From positions 62,001 to 126,000 of the forward strand of contig JBASRE010000018.1 of NCBI GenBank assembly GCA_049273695.1: a DNA stretch of 64,000 nt, written 5' to 3'. The number at the start of each line of letters is the position of its first letter. Within the stretch, counting starts at the first letter, position 1. The DNA comes from UBA11740 sp049273695. GTDB taxonomy: Bacteria; Acidobacteriota; Blastocatellia; Pyrinomonadales; Pyrinomonadaceae. Made by a program: the position numbers and the translations under genes. This document shows positions 26,801 through 34,629 of the stretch, one piece after another. Below the pieces are notes generated by a model. That model did no database searches. It was not told the DNA's origin and was given only the letters and a program-made list of their open reading frames with translations.

Positions 26801-27399
26801 CTGTTTCTCAGCCTGAGCTGGCCCAATACGGCATCGTCCACTTCGCCACGCACGGCTTTGTAGATTACGATCATCCGGAACTGTCTGGCCTGGTACTTTC
26901 GCTTGTCGATCAGAACGGGCAACCCCAACCCGGATTTCTCCGCATGCACGACATCTACAATTTGAAGTTGTCGGCTAATTTGGTCGTGTTGAGCGCGTGC
27001 AACACCGGCCTCGGAAAACAGATAAAGGGAGAAGGGCTGATCGGCTTAACGCGTGGGTTCATGTATGCCGGCGCCGACAGTGTGGTGGCTTCCTTATGGA
27101 AAGTCGATGACGATGCGACGGCAGCGTTGATGGCACGGTTTTATGAAGGCATGTTCGTAAAGGGGCTGCCGCCGGAGGCTGCCCTGCGAGAAGCACAGCT
27201 CTGGATGTCGCAACAAGAACGTTGGCGCGCCCCATACTTTTGGGCTGCGTTCATCATCCAGGGACGATACGATCAAGTTCAGAACCCTGGCTTCTCCTCC
27301 CCCTGGGCGCAAAGACTCGTCACCTCCGCCGGCTGCGTCAGTGTTTTGCTCCTGATGGCCTGCCTCGTTGCCGGCAGAAGACGACGCGCCGTCGTTTAG
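23845..27399 (+). CDS. Membrane TPR-CHAT protease
   Basis: A 1184-residue protein: hydrophobic N-terminal leader (about 13-30), a beta-rich domain (about 55-145) resembling a pre-peptidase C-terminal-like domain, about ten TPR units (about 150-600), a coiled helical stretch (about 640-720), then a CHAT domain with RLIIVPDGALYSIPFQPL, the catalytic HFATHG (His1003) and LSACNTG (Cys1052). It ends with a hydrophobic segment and RRRRAVV, suggesting membrane anchoring. CHAT is a caspase-like peptidase module; the TPR part usually senses or binds partners. It starts 66 nt after the C11 gene. The active-site residues are intact. Confidence 0.93.
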   Translation: MLRQSSSRDRSNLTSLVVVLAVTAAAVGQLTGIGSSTQPNPAAVQATHENPPKLGVAIERPISAGEHHRYRLPVDGGAARLWLECWKVELTTVVYDVDGRTLAEISCPRGTLRPFRTSAGAHEISIYVSDRSQTSGGYELRRPIVVRRGDEGHALSDAESLFLEAEMLRRRFTSQANHEAISKYGEAVKLWEKAKDYYAMALTLRRTGQAYQALNDYLQATSRYEDALKVAGRVSNARLKSDILNDLAYLHFEVGSNKRAYLMAEQARDLSHGAVYLRGEAQALFTLGEALYGLGDLSATVQHLNQATSLWQQVGDVQGVATAQVAFGYSYVELSDLPKARDSYEQALSNARAGEDRRLEAVVLRGLGNLHTKLGETQKALDFFNQALGILAGVEDRHLRANVLGGLAYAYSLIGEREKALTYYEQALEIYEAISDVWGAAEAQMTIGELYFSMGENVRALEYDEKALAAFRRIKMQRQEAKTLRNIGLVYESLGNLRKALQLYRQSLALFRAGQDQRYEAYTLNYIGGVYRREGDLNQAATYYRQALTLNRLAADPAGESLTLFNLARLERDLGNLEQARSFSEAALRISESLRSKIVSLDLRASYAATARQYFELSIDVLMSLATRNPEFTRQAFEVSEAAHARSLLESLNESQAKIWQDVDPALLAKENSLRQSLDAKAQRRMQLIAERNAAEAEMLSKQIAEESTALDGVKTQLKIASPRYAALTQPQPLTLAQIQQQVLDDDSVLIEYLLGEERSYVWVITRTEISSAELPSRAKIETAIRRFREVLTVNQPVLNENLQQYEARIREAQAQFPSAAAELSDLLITPVQNKLGKKRLIIVPDGALYSIPFQPLTVPSAAGAAASKERIPLMANHVIVYEPSASTLALVLNETRPPAQNTVAVFAHPVFEADDARVKIRTSGELTTISEQQGVVRGVFRDLGLSDGQRVPALPASREEAEAIMSFVPRGTGLKALGFDANRQTVSQPELAQYGIVHFATHGFVDYDHPELSGLVLSLVDQNGQPQPGFLRMHDIYNLKLSANLVVLSACNTGLGKQIKGEGLIGLTRGFMYAGADSVVASLWKVDDDATAALMARFYEGMFVKGLPPEAALREAQLWMSQQERWRAPYFWAAFIIQGRYDQVQNPGFSSPWAQRLVTSAGCVSVLLLMACLVAGRRRRAVV

Positions 27400-27464
27400 G
27401 TACAATACGCGACTTAGCAAGGGCCCCTTAGTCATTTCCACCCGGGCCTTTGCGCTTGCCCCCA

Positions 27465-28019
27465 ATGAAGAAAGACTGGGTTCTTACACAGGAAGCATTC
27501 GATGCGTTGCTCGGCTGGCTTGATTCAAATCGCGAGGTAGCCGCGGAGAAGTACGAAAGGATACGCAATCGTTTGATCAAGATATTCGCGTGCCGCGGCT
27601 GCTTCGAAGCGGAAGACCTGGCAGACGAAACCATCAACCGCGTCACCAGCAAACTTGCGGATATCCAGCCGGGTTTCGAAGGTGATCCGGCGCGCTACTT
27701 CTACGCAGTGGCGAAGAAGATTTTGCTTGAGCATTCCCGACCGAAGCCGACTCCGCCGCTACCTCAACCTTCGTCGGACGATGAAGAAACAGAGTTGATG
27801 TACCAGCGGCTGGAACTCTGTTTGGAGAAGCTTACGCCGGCGAATCGAGAGTTGGTGCTCGGCTATTATCAGGAAGAAAAACACGCGAAAATTGAGAATC
27901 GCAAAGCCCGGGCAGCTCGGCTCGGGATTGCCGTAAACGCCTTGAGAATCCGGGCACATCGCATTAGGGCCTGGCTGCAAGAGTGCGTTCAGCAGTCGCT
28001 GCAGGCGACCGCGGCATGA
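27465..28019 (+). CDS. ECF-like sigma factor, pair 2
   Basis: A 184-residue sigma-70-family protein, paralogous to the one at 16689-17321. It shows YERIRNRLIKIFACRGCFEAEDLADE (region 2) and CLEKLTPANRELVLGYYQEEKHAKIENRKARAA with LRIRAHRIRAWLQECV (region 4). ATG 27465 is used rather than a TTG five codons upstream; no strong Shine-Dalgarno is present. It follows the CHAT protease by 65 nt and precedes its membrane partner by 57 nt, so it likely controls this protease locus. Target promoters were not identified. Confidence 0.88.
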   Translation: MKKDWVLTQEAFDALLGWLDSNREVAAEKYERIRNRLIKIFACRGCFEAEDLADETINRVTSKLADIQPGFEGDPARYFYAVAKKILLEHSRPKPTPPLPQPSSDDEETELMYQRLELCLEKLTPANRELVLGYYQEEKHAKIENRKARAARLGIAVNALRIRAHRIRAWLQECVQQSLQATAA

Positions 28020-28076
28020 AATAGTAAGCGCTGAAACGTCATTAATGTTGAAAGCATAGGGGACGGGTTCAGTCCT

Positions 28077-28928
28077 TTGAAGTCAAACGCGGCAGAACAA
28101 CAGACGATTCGTCAGTACCTCCTCGGCCAACTGCCGAGCGAGGAGCAATCGCAGTTTGAAGAGCGACTGCTGACCGACGACGACGTCTTCGCAGAGCTGG
28201 AAATCGTCGAAGACGAGCTGGTGGATGAGTATCTTCGTGCTGAGTTGACGGATGCGGATCGGCAAAGCTTCGAATCGCATTTCATGGCTGCAGCGGAACA
28301 TCAACAGAAACTAAGCTTCGCCCGCGCCTTCAGAAAATCCCTAACGAACAGAGTCGGATGGCCCGACCAGGCACCTTCCCCCGCGCAGCCGGCCGAGCGG
28401 GTAGGAGAAGCTTCGGGAACGGTAGCACCTGCCGTTCCAGCACCAGGCCGAAAAAAATCCTGGTTCCCATTTTTTGGAATTCAAAATCCAGCGCTCGGCT
28501 ATGCAATGTCGGCCGTCCTCGTTCTCACAGTCGTTGGCGTGAGCTGGGTTGGGTGGAGACGCGCCACCGCGCCCCGTGATCCGGGCCGAGTTCTGTCAGT
28601 CGCGCTTACATCCGGACTGACGCGTGACGTCAGCGAAGGACCAAGGAAAATCCCGGTTACAGCCGACACCGATACGCTTCGTCTCCAGCTCATAATCCCT
28701 GAAAACCCCTACCCATCTTACGAAGCCACGCTCGTTGACGCTGCTGGCGTTGAGTTAACGACTAAGTCGAAACTCGCAAAGGAAGCCGTCGACGCCCAAC
28801 GTGTCGTGATCTTCGACGTGCCAGCCAACCTCGTCCCGCCGGGCGACTATCGAGTGAAGCTTATCGGCGCGACAGCTGACGGTAACACCGCGCCCGTCGC
28901 AAGCTATTCCTTCAGAATTGCCGAGTAA
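28077..28928 (+). CDS. Single-pass membrane partner of sigma factor (anti-sigma-like), pair 2
   Basis: A 283-residue protein with an N-terminal acidic helical region (TIRQYLLGQLPSEEQSQFEE, DELVDEYLRAELTDADRQSF), a Pro/Ala linker, one membrane helix (about 140-162) and an external beta-sandwich-like domain ending VASYSFRIAE. It is homologous along its length to the protein at 15805-16692. The apparent start is TTG 28077 with AGGGGA upstream. It may sequester the sigma factor and be cut or rearranged to release it, which would link the proteases beside it to transcription; no experimental family knowledge supports this directly. Confidence 0.85.
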   Translation: MKSNAAEQQTIRQYLLGQLPSEEQSQFEERLLTDDDVFAELEIVEDELVDEYLRAELTDADRQSFESHFMAAAEHQQKLSFARAFRKSLTNRVGWPDQAPSPAQPAERVGEASGTVAPAVPAPGRKKSWFPFFGIQNPALGYAMSAVLVLTVVGVSWVGWRRATAPRDPGRVLSVALTSGLTRDVSEGPRKIPVTADTDTLRLQLIIPENPYPSYEATLVDAAGVELTTKSKLAKEAVDAQRVVIFDVPANLVPPGDYRVKLIGATADGNTAPVASYSFRIAE

Positions 28929-29155
28929 ACGTTTCAACAACATACCAAGCCAAAAACCGCTCACAAATCCAATCTGTTGTCCGACGCCAAGGCTCACTCG
29001 ATCGGGGTGATCCTCGATCACGCACATGAAACGGACTGTGTCTGAAACATATTGCCGCGCCTGCGCATTACTATCAGAGCTAAGAAAGGTGGCCCTTGGT
29101 TGATCTAACGCGTTCAACCGCCAGAAATTCGTCATCAACAAGGAGACAGAACACC

Positions 29156-30409
29156 ATGTCAAGATTAAGCGCAATAGTACTAGTGCTCGCTCTGATGTGC
29201 GGGCTCAATGGCAGGATCAAGGCCAATGCGGTCGCAATGCCCACCGCACCAGCGGACAAGCCTCAATATGAGACGAGAGTTTACACGCGGCGCCAATGCC
29301 TAATAAGCGAGGCGAACGTTCTGCCAACGCCTACGCCGACACCACAGGGTGGCCCTGAGTTTCTTGGCGCTGTTCTTGCGATTTTTGTTCCTTTGTTGAT
29401 CGAGAAAGCGCTCGGTGGCGTTGGCTCCGCGATGAAAAAAGCTGGAGCTGTAAAGACGGAAAAGGATGCCGGTCGGCTGCCAACTTACCTGTATCAAATC
29501 ACTGACAAGAATGGGTCTCGAGCCATTTCGATGAATCCGAACCTTGGATGTGTCCTGGTAGTACGTGGAACGTTCAGTGCAGCGGATCCCGCAGACCAGT
29601 CGAAGATCGACTTCTCTCCATCAGGTGTTCTTACGGGAGATAATCAAGAAGCTCAACGTATTACGCGACTGCAAAAATCCAACATCCCAATTAAGGAGAT
29701 AGCCAGTCTCTACGAAGCCGAGATTACAACTTCCAACGAACAAACAGCGCTCTATTACCAAAGTAAATTCTTTGAGGTCAACTCGTTCCAAGGTTCAAGC
29801 TCGTCCGATACCAGAGGCATGGTTGTCAGTCTTGCTATTAATGGTCCAGGCCCAAAGGAAGGTGAACCGACACTCTCTTTGGCCTTGGTAAACTTCGGAG
29901 ACATAAAAAGGGGCTCAATACTGGACGCCAAACAGTTAAATGGACGCCGGTCCGGGTGGCTCGGTGGAGTAGGAATGACGGAGGACGCTCTCAAGGCCGT
30001 AGAAAAAGTTAAGCTCGAAAAGAACACGAGCAAGGGCGTAATGCCGATCACTCTGGAAGCAACCGTTACAGAGACCGAAGATGGCAACAAGGCGCTCCAG
30101 TTTATTGGAGAGGTCCTGGATGCAACAAAAGGTGAGGTGAGTAAAACTGTCAGTAGCGAAATCCTGGATAAAGAAAAACGCGCTACCGCAGCCGCCGATG
30201 CGCTCGAGAAGCTGCGACAGGACGAGGAGACTGCTTATGCGGCTTTTCTCAGCGCCAAGGTTGATAAGGCCAAGCTCTCTAACCCCCCGCCCGAAGAGCG
30301 CGCGGCGGCGGAACACAAAGTCACAGTTACAAAACGCGCTTGGTGTCTGAAGTTCAACGCCCTGAAAAACATGGGTGTGACGGTGAGCCGAGCTGATACA
30401 TGCCAGTGA
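29156..30409 (+). CDS. Secreted protein of unknown function in the protease locus
   Basis: A 417-residue protein that I do not recognise. It has a signal peptide (about 1-24), a PTPTPTPQ linker, a hydrophobic glycine-rich segment (FLGAVLAIFVPLLIEKALGGVG, about residues 70-91), a middle globular region and a C-terminal helical, charged part (KEKRATAAADALEKLRQDEETAYAAF). It has five cysteines spread through the mature part. AAGGAGA precedes ATG 29156. The hydrophobic segment could insert into membranes. It lies between the sigma pair and the subtilase on the same strand (gap 227 nt before, 39 nt after). Confidence 0.82.
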   Translation: MSRLSAIVLVLALMCGLNGRIKANAVAMPTAPADKPQYETRVYTRRQCLISEANVLPTPTPTPQGGPEFLGAVLAIFVPLLIEKALGGVGSAMKKAGAVKTEKDAGRLPTYLYQITDKNGSRAISMNPNLGCVLVVRGTFSAADPADQSKIDFSPSGVLTGDNQEAQRITRLQKSNIPIKEIASLYEAEITTSNEQTALYYQSKFFEVNSFQGSSSSDTRGMVVSLAINGPGPKEGEPTLSLALVNFGDIKRGSILDAKQLNGRRSGWLGGVGMTEDALKAVEKVKLEKNTSKGVMPITLEATVTETEDGNKALQFIGEVLDATKGEVSKTVSSEILDKEKRATAAADALEKLRQDEETAYAAFLSAKVDKAKLSNPPPEERAAAEHKVTVTKRAWCLKFNALKNMGVTVSRADTCQ

Positions 30410-30448
30410 TCCTTTCATGGACACCGCCACAGTAGAAAGGCAGCCCGC

Positions 30449-31921
30449 GTGAATCACGACGTAATTACCCGAGCTCGGACGATGATAGGTGACGTCCTTG
30501 GCCAAAGGTTGGCGAGCAAGGCGAGCGACGACTTGTGCCTCAATTTCGGATTACCAGTGGGTGGGATGGGAACGGCTGAAAGCCTACGGTCCCGGCCGGT
30601 TGTTCTCGAATTTGTGCAGCAACCAGAGATCTCAGAGGCCGTAAATAGGACCGTCGAGGAAGTTCGCGAGACTGAAGCCTGGTCAAATCTTACCGCTGCA
30701 CTGAAGAAAGTCGATCTTTCACGCGTAACTTCGGGCATACCAACAGAATTAATGGAAGCGGGCCGGTCGGAGCCCGAACTTCTACCGATGCACGCCGCAC
30801 GCCTTCTTCGGCACCTAAAGATCCTGTGTTTGAGCGATAACTTTTTTAAGGTTGTCGGTTCAATCACCGATCAAATCGAAAAGGCTTCAAGAGTCGTGCA
30901 ACCAGAAATTCTCCCCAAGCGTGGGCCGGCTTCGGCCATCACCGAAGTATGTTGGTTGAATCGAACCGTTCGTTCGTTCGGAGCGCCGCAAGCGCTTGCC
31001 GAAGTCGCGGCGGACGATTCAATTCAGTATATCGATGTTACCCGACCGCTAACGCCTGAAATCCTCGTTAGCCGAAGTACGATTGGCGTTCCAAACTTCC
31101 GGGGACATTTCAATGTCAGTGGCAGGGGGGTGATTGTGGCTGTCATCGACTTTGAGGTAGCCCTGAATCATCCCGCGCTGAAAGGTCGTGTGATACACAG
31201 GCGCAACTACACAACCGACCCGTGGGGCAACCCTAATGCGCATGGAACGGCAGTCGCGGGGATCATCGCTTCCAATGACGCGCAGTTCATGGGGATCGCG
31301 CCTGAGGCAACGATTTACAATTACAAAGTACTAGCGCCATCGTCCGGAGAAATCGGTGACGACTTTGACGGCGCGCTGGCGCTTCAGGCAGCAGCGAAAG
31401 ATGGCGTACACATAGCCAATTGTTCCTGGGGTACCGGGCCAGCGAGCGATGGCACATCTCGGCAGGCAAGGGCGTGCAACGAGGCTTGGAAGCTTGGCCT
31501 AACCATCGTCAAGAGCGCTGGCAATCGTGGTCCCGATTCAGCGACGCTGACCAGCCCAGCAGATGCTGACGGCATTATCGTCGTTGGCGCAACCGAGAGG
31601 GAGGGCACTCAAGTGCAGGGTTACAGCAGCCGAGGCCCATCTGGTGAAAAACGCCGACCCCACTTGGTGGCGCCTGGGGGAATCTTGGAAGGCACCGGCA
31701 TCACGAGTTGTCTACCCGGAGGTGGGTTCGGCGATTGCGGTGCCGGAACCAGTTTTGCCGCCCCTCACGTTTCGGGGATGCTCGCTTTACTGGTTGAGCG
31801 TAATCCGAGCCTCAAACCTGATCAGTTGCGCAACATCTTGATAAGTGCGTGCGATCCGCTCGTAGAGTTCGATAATGACGCTCAAGGGAGAGGGTTAGTT
31901 TCGCTCTTCGGCATCAATTAG
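30449..31921 (+). CDS. Cytoplasmic subtilisin-like serine protease (S8) with N-terminal regulatory region
   Basis: A 490-residue subtilase. The catalytic triad is Asp234 (VAVIDFEV; DFE instead of the usual DTG), His265 (NAHGTAVAGI) and Ser435 (GAGTSFAAPHVSG), with the oxyanion Asn in KSAGNRG. The first 210 residues are not catalytic; residues 164-198 contain EVCWLNRTVR and IQYIDV, which resemble VTGRVWINQSLR and IAAIDL in the small protein encoded convergently at 31914-32264. No signal peptide is seen. The start is GTG with AGAAAGG upstream. Likely the effector or processing protease of the locus; substrate unknown. Confidence 0.92.
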   Translation: MNHDVITRARTMIGDVLGQRLASKASDDLCLNFGLPVGGMGTAESLRSRPVVLEFVQQPEISEAVNRTVEEVRETEAWSNLTAALKKVDLSRVTSGIPTELMEAGRSEPELLPMHAARLLRHLKILCLSDNFFKVVGSITDQIEKASRVVQPEILPKRGPASAITEVCWLNRTVRSFGAPQALAEVAADDSIQYIDVTRPLTPEILVSRSTIGVPNFRGHFNVSGRGVIVAVIDFEVALNHPALKGRVIHRRNYTTDPWGNPNAHGTAVAGIIASNDAQFMGIAPEATIYNYKVLAPSSGEIGDDFDGALALQAAAKDGVHIANCSWGTGPASDGTSRQARACNEAWKLGLTIVKSAGNRGPDSATLTSPADADGIIVVGATEREGTQVQGYSSRGPSGEKRRPHLVAPGGILEGTGITSCLPGGGFGDCGAGTSFAAPHVSGMLALLVERNPSLKPDQLRNILISACDPLVEFDNDAQGRGLVSLFGIN

Positions 31922-32264
31922 GCGTGTCGGGCCGGAGGGAATGAGGGAGATCGATCGCTGCAATCCCTTCATCTTGGACAAGTTCCATTACTTTAACCGC
32001 GGGAACGCGCGCACGGAGGCTTTGGTTGATCCACACACGACCGGTAACTTCCCCGCCAAGTCTTTGAATTATCGCTGCGAGGCGATCAGCGTCGTGGGAG
32101 AAGGTTTTTTCGAGAGACGCAATTTTTTCGTGTCGCGAAACAGGTTCCGCGTTGTTCACTTCCGCGTTTATCCGAGGGTTGAGTTCTACAATGACTTCTA
32201 CAAGATCCGTGGGCTGTCGTCGCCTCAGATCTGCGGCTAGTTCCTCACTGATTCTCTCAGACAT
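31914..32264 (-). CDS. Small protein resembling a subtilase propeptide (I9-like inhibitor candidate)
   Basis: A 116-residue soluble protein: LVEVIVELNP strand, a helix around RHEKIASLEKTF and DADRLAAIIQRLGG, then VTGRVWINQSLRARVPAVKV and IAAIDLPHSLRP. This order (strand-helix-strand-helix-strand ending near Ile-Asp) is that of peptidase inhibitor I9/S8 prodomains, and the WxNx(S/T)(L/V)R block matches residues 169-175 of the neighbouring subtilase. It converges on the subtilase gene with an 8-nt overlap. It could inhibit or fold the protease in trans. ATG 32264 is preferred to a longer frame that runs back into the tdk gene. Confidence 0.75.
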   Translation of the reverse strand: MSERISEELAADLRRRQPTDLVEVIVELNPRINAEVNNAEPVSRHEKIASLEKTFSHDADRLAAIIQRLGGEVTGRVWINQSLRARVPAVKVMELVQDEGIAAIDLPHSLRPDTPN

Positions 32265-32289
32265 GTTCTTGGAGCGTTTCGACTTTCCC

Positions 32290-32940
32290 TCACCCCTCGT
32301 GGACAGTCGGGGCGTCGGCATGAGGCACAAAGCAACTCCTACAACGTGCTTCGTACATGCCGGCGCCGCCGACGGCGACTCGCTCTTCAGATTCAAAAGT
32401 TCTTTGCGTGTAGTTGGCCGGCTGACCACACCTCATGCAGATCGCGTGCGTCTTGGTGATGTATTCGGCAATCGCGAGCAGTTGCGGCATCGGTTCCCAC
32501 GGTTTGGCGGTGTAATCAGTATCAAGTCCGGCCACGATCACACGCATCCCACGGCCCGCCAATTCATTGGCCACCGCAATCAGCTCGTTGTCGAAGAACT
32601 GCGCTTCATCGATTCCCACAACTTCAGTTTCCGGCTGCACCAGCGTGCGAATCTCGGCCGCCGTGCGCACGTTCGAAGACTCGTGACGCATCTCTGAGTG
32701 CGAAACGATATGGTTTTCCGAAAACCGCGAATCGATCTCAGGCTTGAACACCTGCACTTTTTGCCGCGCAATTTTTGCGCGACGCAGGCGACGAATTAGT
32801 TCCTCTGACTTGCCGGAAAACATCGAACCGGCAATCACCTCAACCCAACCTGCGCGAGAAACCCAGGTGTGCTCTCTTCTGGCCGGTACATCGTTTTCTT
32901 CGGGTTCAATAGTGCGAATCATTGTTGCTGAACTACTCAT
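32290..32940 (-). CDS. tdk: Thymidine kinase (TK1 type)
   Basis: Phosphorylates thymidine for salvage into dTTP. The P-loop is GSMFSGKS (38-45), the catalytic base lies in DEAQFF (Asp111-Glu112), the LDTDY lasso contact is present, and a zinc site is formed by Cys168/Cys171 (CMRC) and Cys200/Cys203 (CRSC). Length 216 is slightly long because of an N-terminal extension of about 30 residues that may be spurious; internal Met7 is an alternative start. Its 3' end lies 26 nt before the I9-like gene in the same direction. Confidence 0.95.
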   Translation of the reverse strand: MSSSATMIRTIEPEENDVPARREHTWVSRAGWVEVIAGSMFSGKSEELIRRLRRAKIARQKVQVFKPEIDSRFSENHIVSHSEMRHESSNVRTAAEIRTLVQPETEVVGIDEAQFFDNELIAVANELAGRGMRVIVAGLDTDYTAKPWEPMPQLLAIAEYITKTHAICMRCGQPANYTQRTFESEERVAVGGAGMYEARCRSCFVPHADAPTVHEG

Positions 32941-33002
32941 TATTATCGTTATCGCGTATCAACTTGTCTCGAAAACCGACGCAGTCTAGCACAGTCCACA
33001 GA

Positions 33003-34613
33003 TTACTTTCCGTATCCGCCACCGCCCGGTGTTTCGATGCGCACCCGATCGCCGGTTTCAAGATGCCAGCTTCCTTTCGAAGCTAATTCTTCGCGGTGAC
33101 CGTTGCTTCTAATGATAAAAGCTCGACCGCGCGCGCCGTCGCCGCCGCCCTCCAATCCAAATGGCGCAAGTTTGCGGCGATCAGCCAGGAGCGCGACGGT
33201 GACTGGCGCGAGCGTTTCGATTTCACGAATGGCGCCGTCGCCACCCTTCTGCTTTCCTTTGCCACCCGAATGTTTGCGAATGCGATATTCACGAATGCGC
33301 AGCGGGTAAGCGTACTCAAGCGCCTCAGCCGGTGTGTTGAGACTGTTCGTCATGTGCGTGTGGGTCGCGTTCATCCCGTCGAGCGTCGGACGCGCGCCCA
33401 TACCGCCGGCAACTGTTTCGTAGTAGGAAAACTCTCGGCCGGTGCGCGGATCAATCCCGCCAATCGTCAGATTGTTCATCGTGCCCTGGCTGGCGGCGGG
33501 AATCCGATCAGGAATAGCTTGCGAAAGAGCTTTGAAGACGACATCGACGATGCGTTGCGACGTCTCGACATTGCCGCCGGCAACCGAGGACGGCGGCAGC
33601 GCGTTCACGACCGTTCCTTTCGGCGCGATGACATCGATTGGCTCGATTAATCCGGCACTTGCCGGAACGTCGCCGCCAATCAGACAACGAAAACAATACG
33701 ACACCGCCGAGACGGTAATCGCTTCTACAGCGTTGATGGCGCCGGCGACCTGGGGACTGCTGCCGGTGAAATCGACTGTCGCATGTTCGCCTTTGATGGT
33801 GATGCGAACCCGGATCGGAATCTGGTCGTCGCTGATGCCATCATCATCCAAAGCGTCTTGTGCCTCGTAAGTTCCGTTGGGAATTGCGGCGATCGTCGCA
33901 CGCATCATTCGTGATGAGTACGAGATCAAATGTTGGGCGTATTCGCGCGCTTCTTTCGCGCCGCGCCGCGCGACAATCTCAAGGAGGCGCATTTCGCCAG
34001 TCTTCAACGATCCAATTTGAGCTTCGAAATCCGCGCGCCGCTCGTCGCTGCCGCGGACGTTCGTGAGAATTAGCTTCATCACGTCTTCACAGGCTTCGCC
34101 GTTGCGCATGATTCGAATTGGCGGAATCCGCACGCCTTCGCCGTACACGTCCGTGGCGATTCCCATCGAACCGGGCGTCGCCCCGCCGATGTCGGCATGA
34201 TGGGCGCGATTAGCAACGTAGAAGAGAGGGTGTTGGGTGTCGGGTGTTGGGTGCCGGCGCCTTTTTCCTGCTGACTTCTGACTACTGACCACTGACGAAA
34301 CCAAAGTAACGTCCGGCAAGTGCGTGCCGCCGGCGAACGGATCGTTGACGACAACAACATCTCCCGGACCGATTTCGACTTCGCGCAAAGCCGCGGCCAC
34401 GGCCATCGGCATCGAGCCGAGATGTACAGGCATGTGATCACCCTGCGCGATCACTCGACCCTGTGAATCGAACACGGCGCACGAGTAGTCTCGCCGCTCT
34501 TTGATGTTGGGCGAGAACGCAGTACGCCGCAGCGCCGTGCCCATCTCTTCCGCGACGGACGTGTAGAGCGCGCGGTAAATTTCAAGCGTCGTCGGATCGA
34601 ATTTCCTGGGCAT
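33003..34613 (-). CDS. hyuB: Hydantoinase B / 5-oxoprolinase beta-type subunit
   Basis: Large-family amidohydrolase subunit of 536 residues, with FSPNIKERRDYSCAVFD, DHMPVHLGSMP, VNDPFAGGTHLPDVTLVS, YVANRAHHADIGG and GGGGYG at the C-terminus. It pairs with HyuA upstream; together such complexes hydrolyse hydantoins, 5-oxoproline or related rings with ATP. Between DVTLVS and YVANRAHH, where family members have a short loop, there is an insertion of about 20 residues (SSQKSAGKRRRHPTPDTQHP) encoded by two heptamer arrays. The actual substrate is not predictable. Confidence 0.92.
   Translation of the reverse strand: MPRKFDPTTLEIYRALYTSVAEEMGTALRRTAFSPNIKERRDYSCAVFDSQGRVIAQGDHMPVHLGSMPMAVAAALREVEIGPGDVVVVNDPFAGGTHLPDVTLVSSVVSSQKSAGKRRRHPTPDTQHPLFYVANRAHHADIGGATPGSMGIATDVYGEGVRIPPIRIMRNGEACEDVMKLILTNVRGSDERRADFEAQIGSLKTGEMRLLEIVARRGAKEAREYAQHLISYSSRMMRATIAAIPNGTYEAQDALDDDGISDDQIPIRVRITIKGEHATVDFTGSSPQVAGAINAVEAITVSAVSYCFRCLIGGDVPASAGLIEPIDVIAPKGTVVNALPPSSVAGGNVETSQRIVDVVFKALSQAIPDRIPAASQGTMNNLTIGGIDPRTGREFSYYETVAGGMGARPTLDGMNATHTHMTNSLNTPAEALEYAYPLRIREYRIRKHSGGKGKQKGGDGAIREIETLAPVTVALLADRRKLAPFGLEGGGDGARGRAFIIRSNGHREELASKGSWHLETGDRVRIETPGGGGYGK
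34230..34297. repeat. Two heptamer arrays inside hyuB
   Basis: GTGTTGG, GTGTCGG, GTGTTGG, GTGCCGG (34230-34257) is followed by CTTCTGA, CTACTGA, CCACTGA (within 34266-34297). The frame of hyuB stays open through both. The second array uses the same NNNCTGA unit as 9569-9603. Confidence 0.8.
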
Positions 34614-34629
34614 CAGGTTTCGTGCTCAA

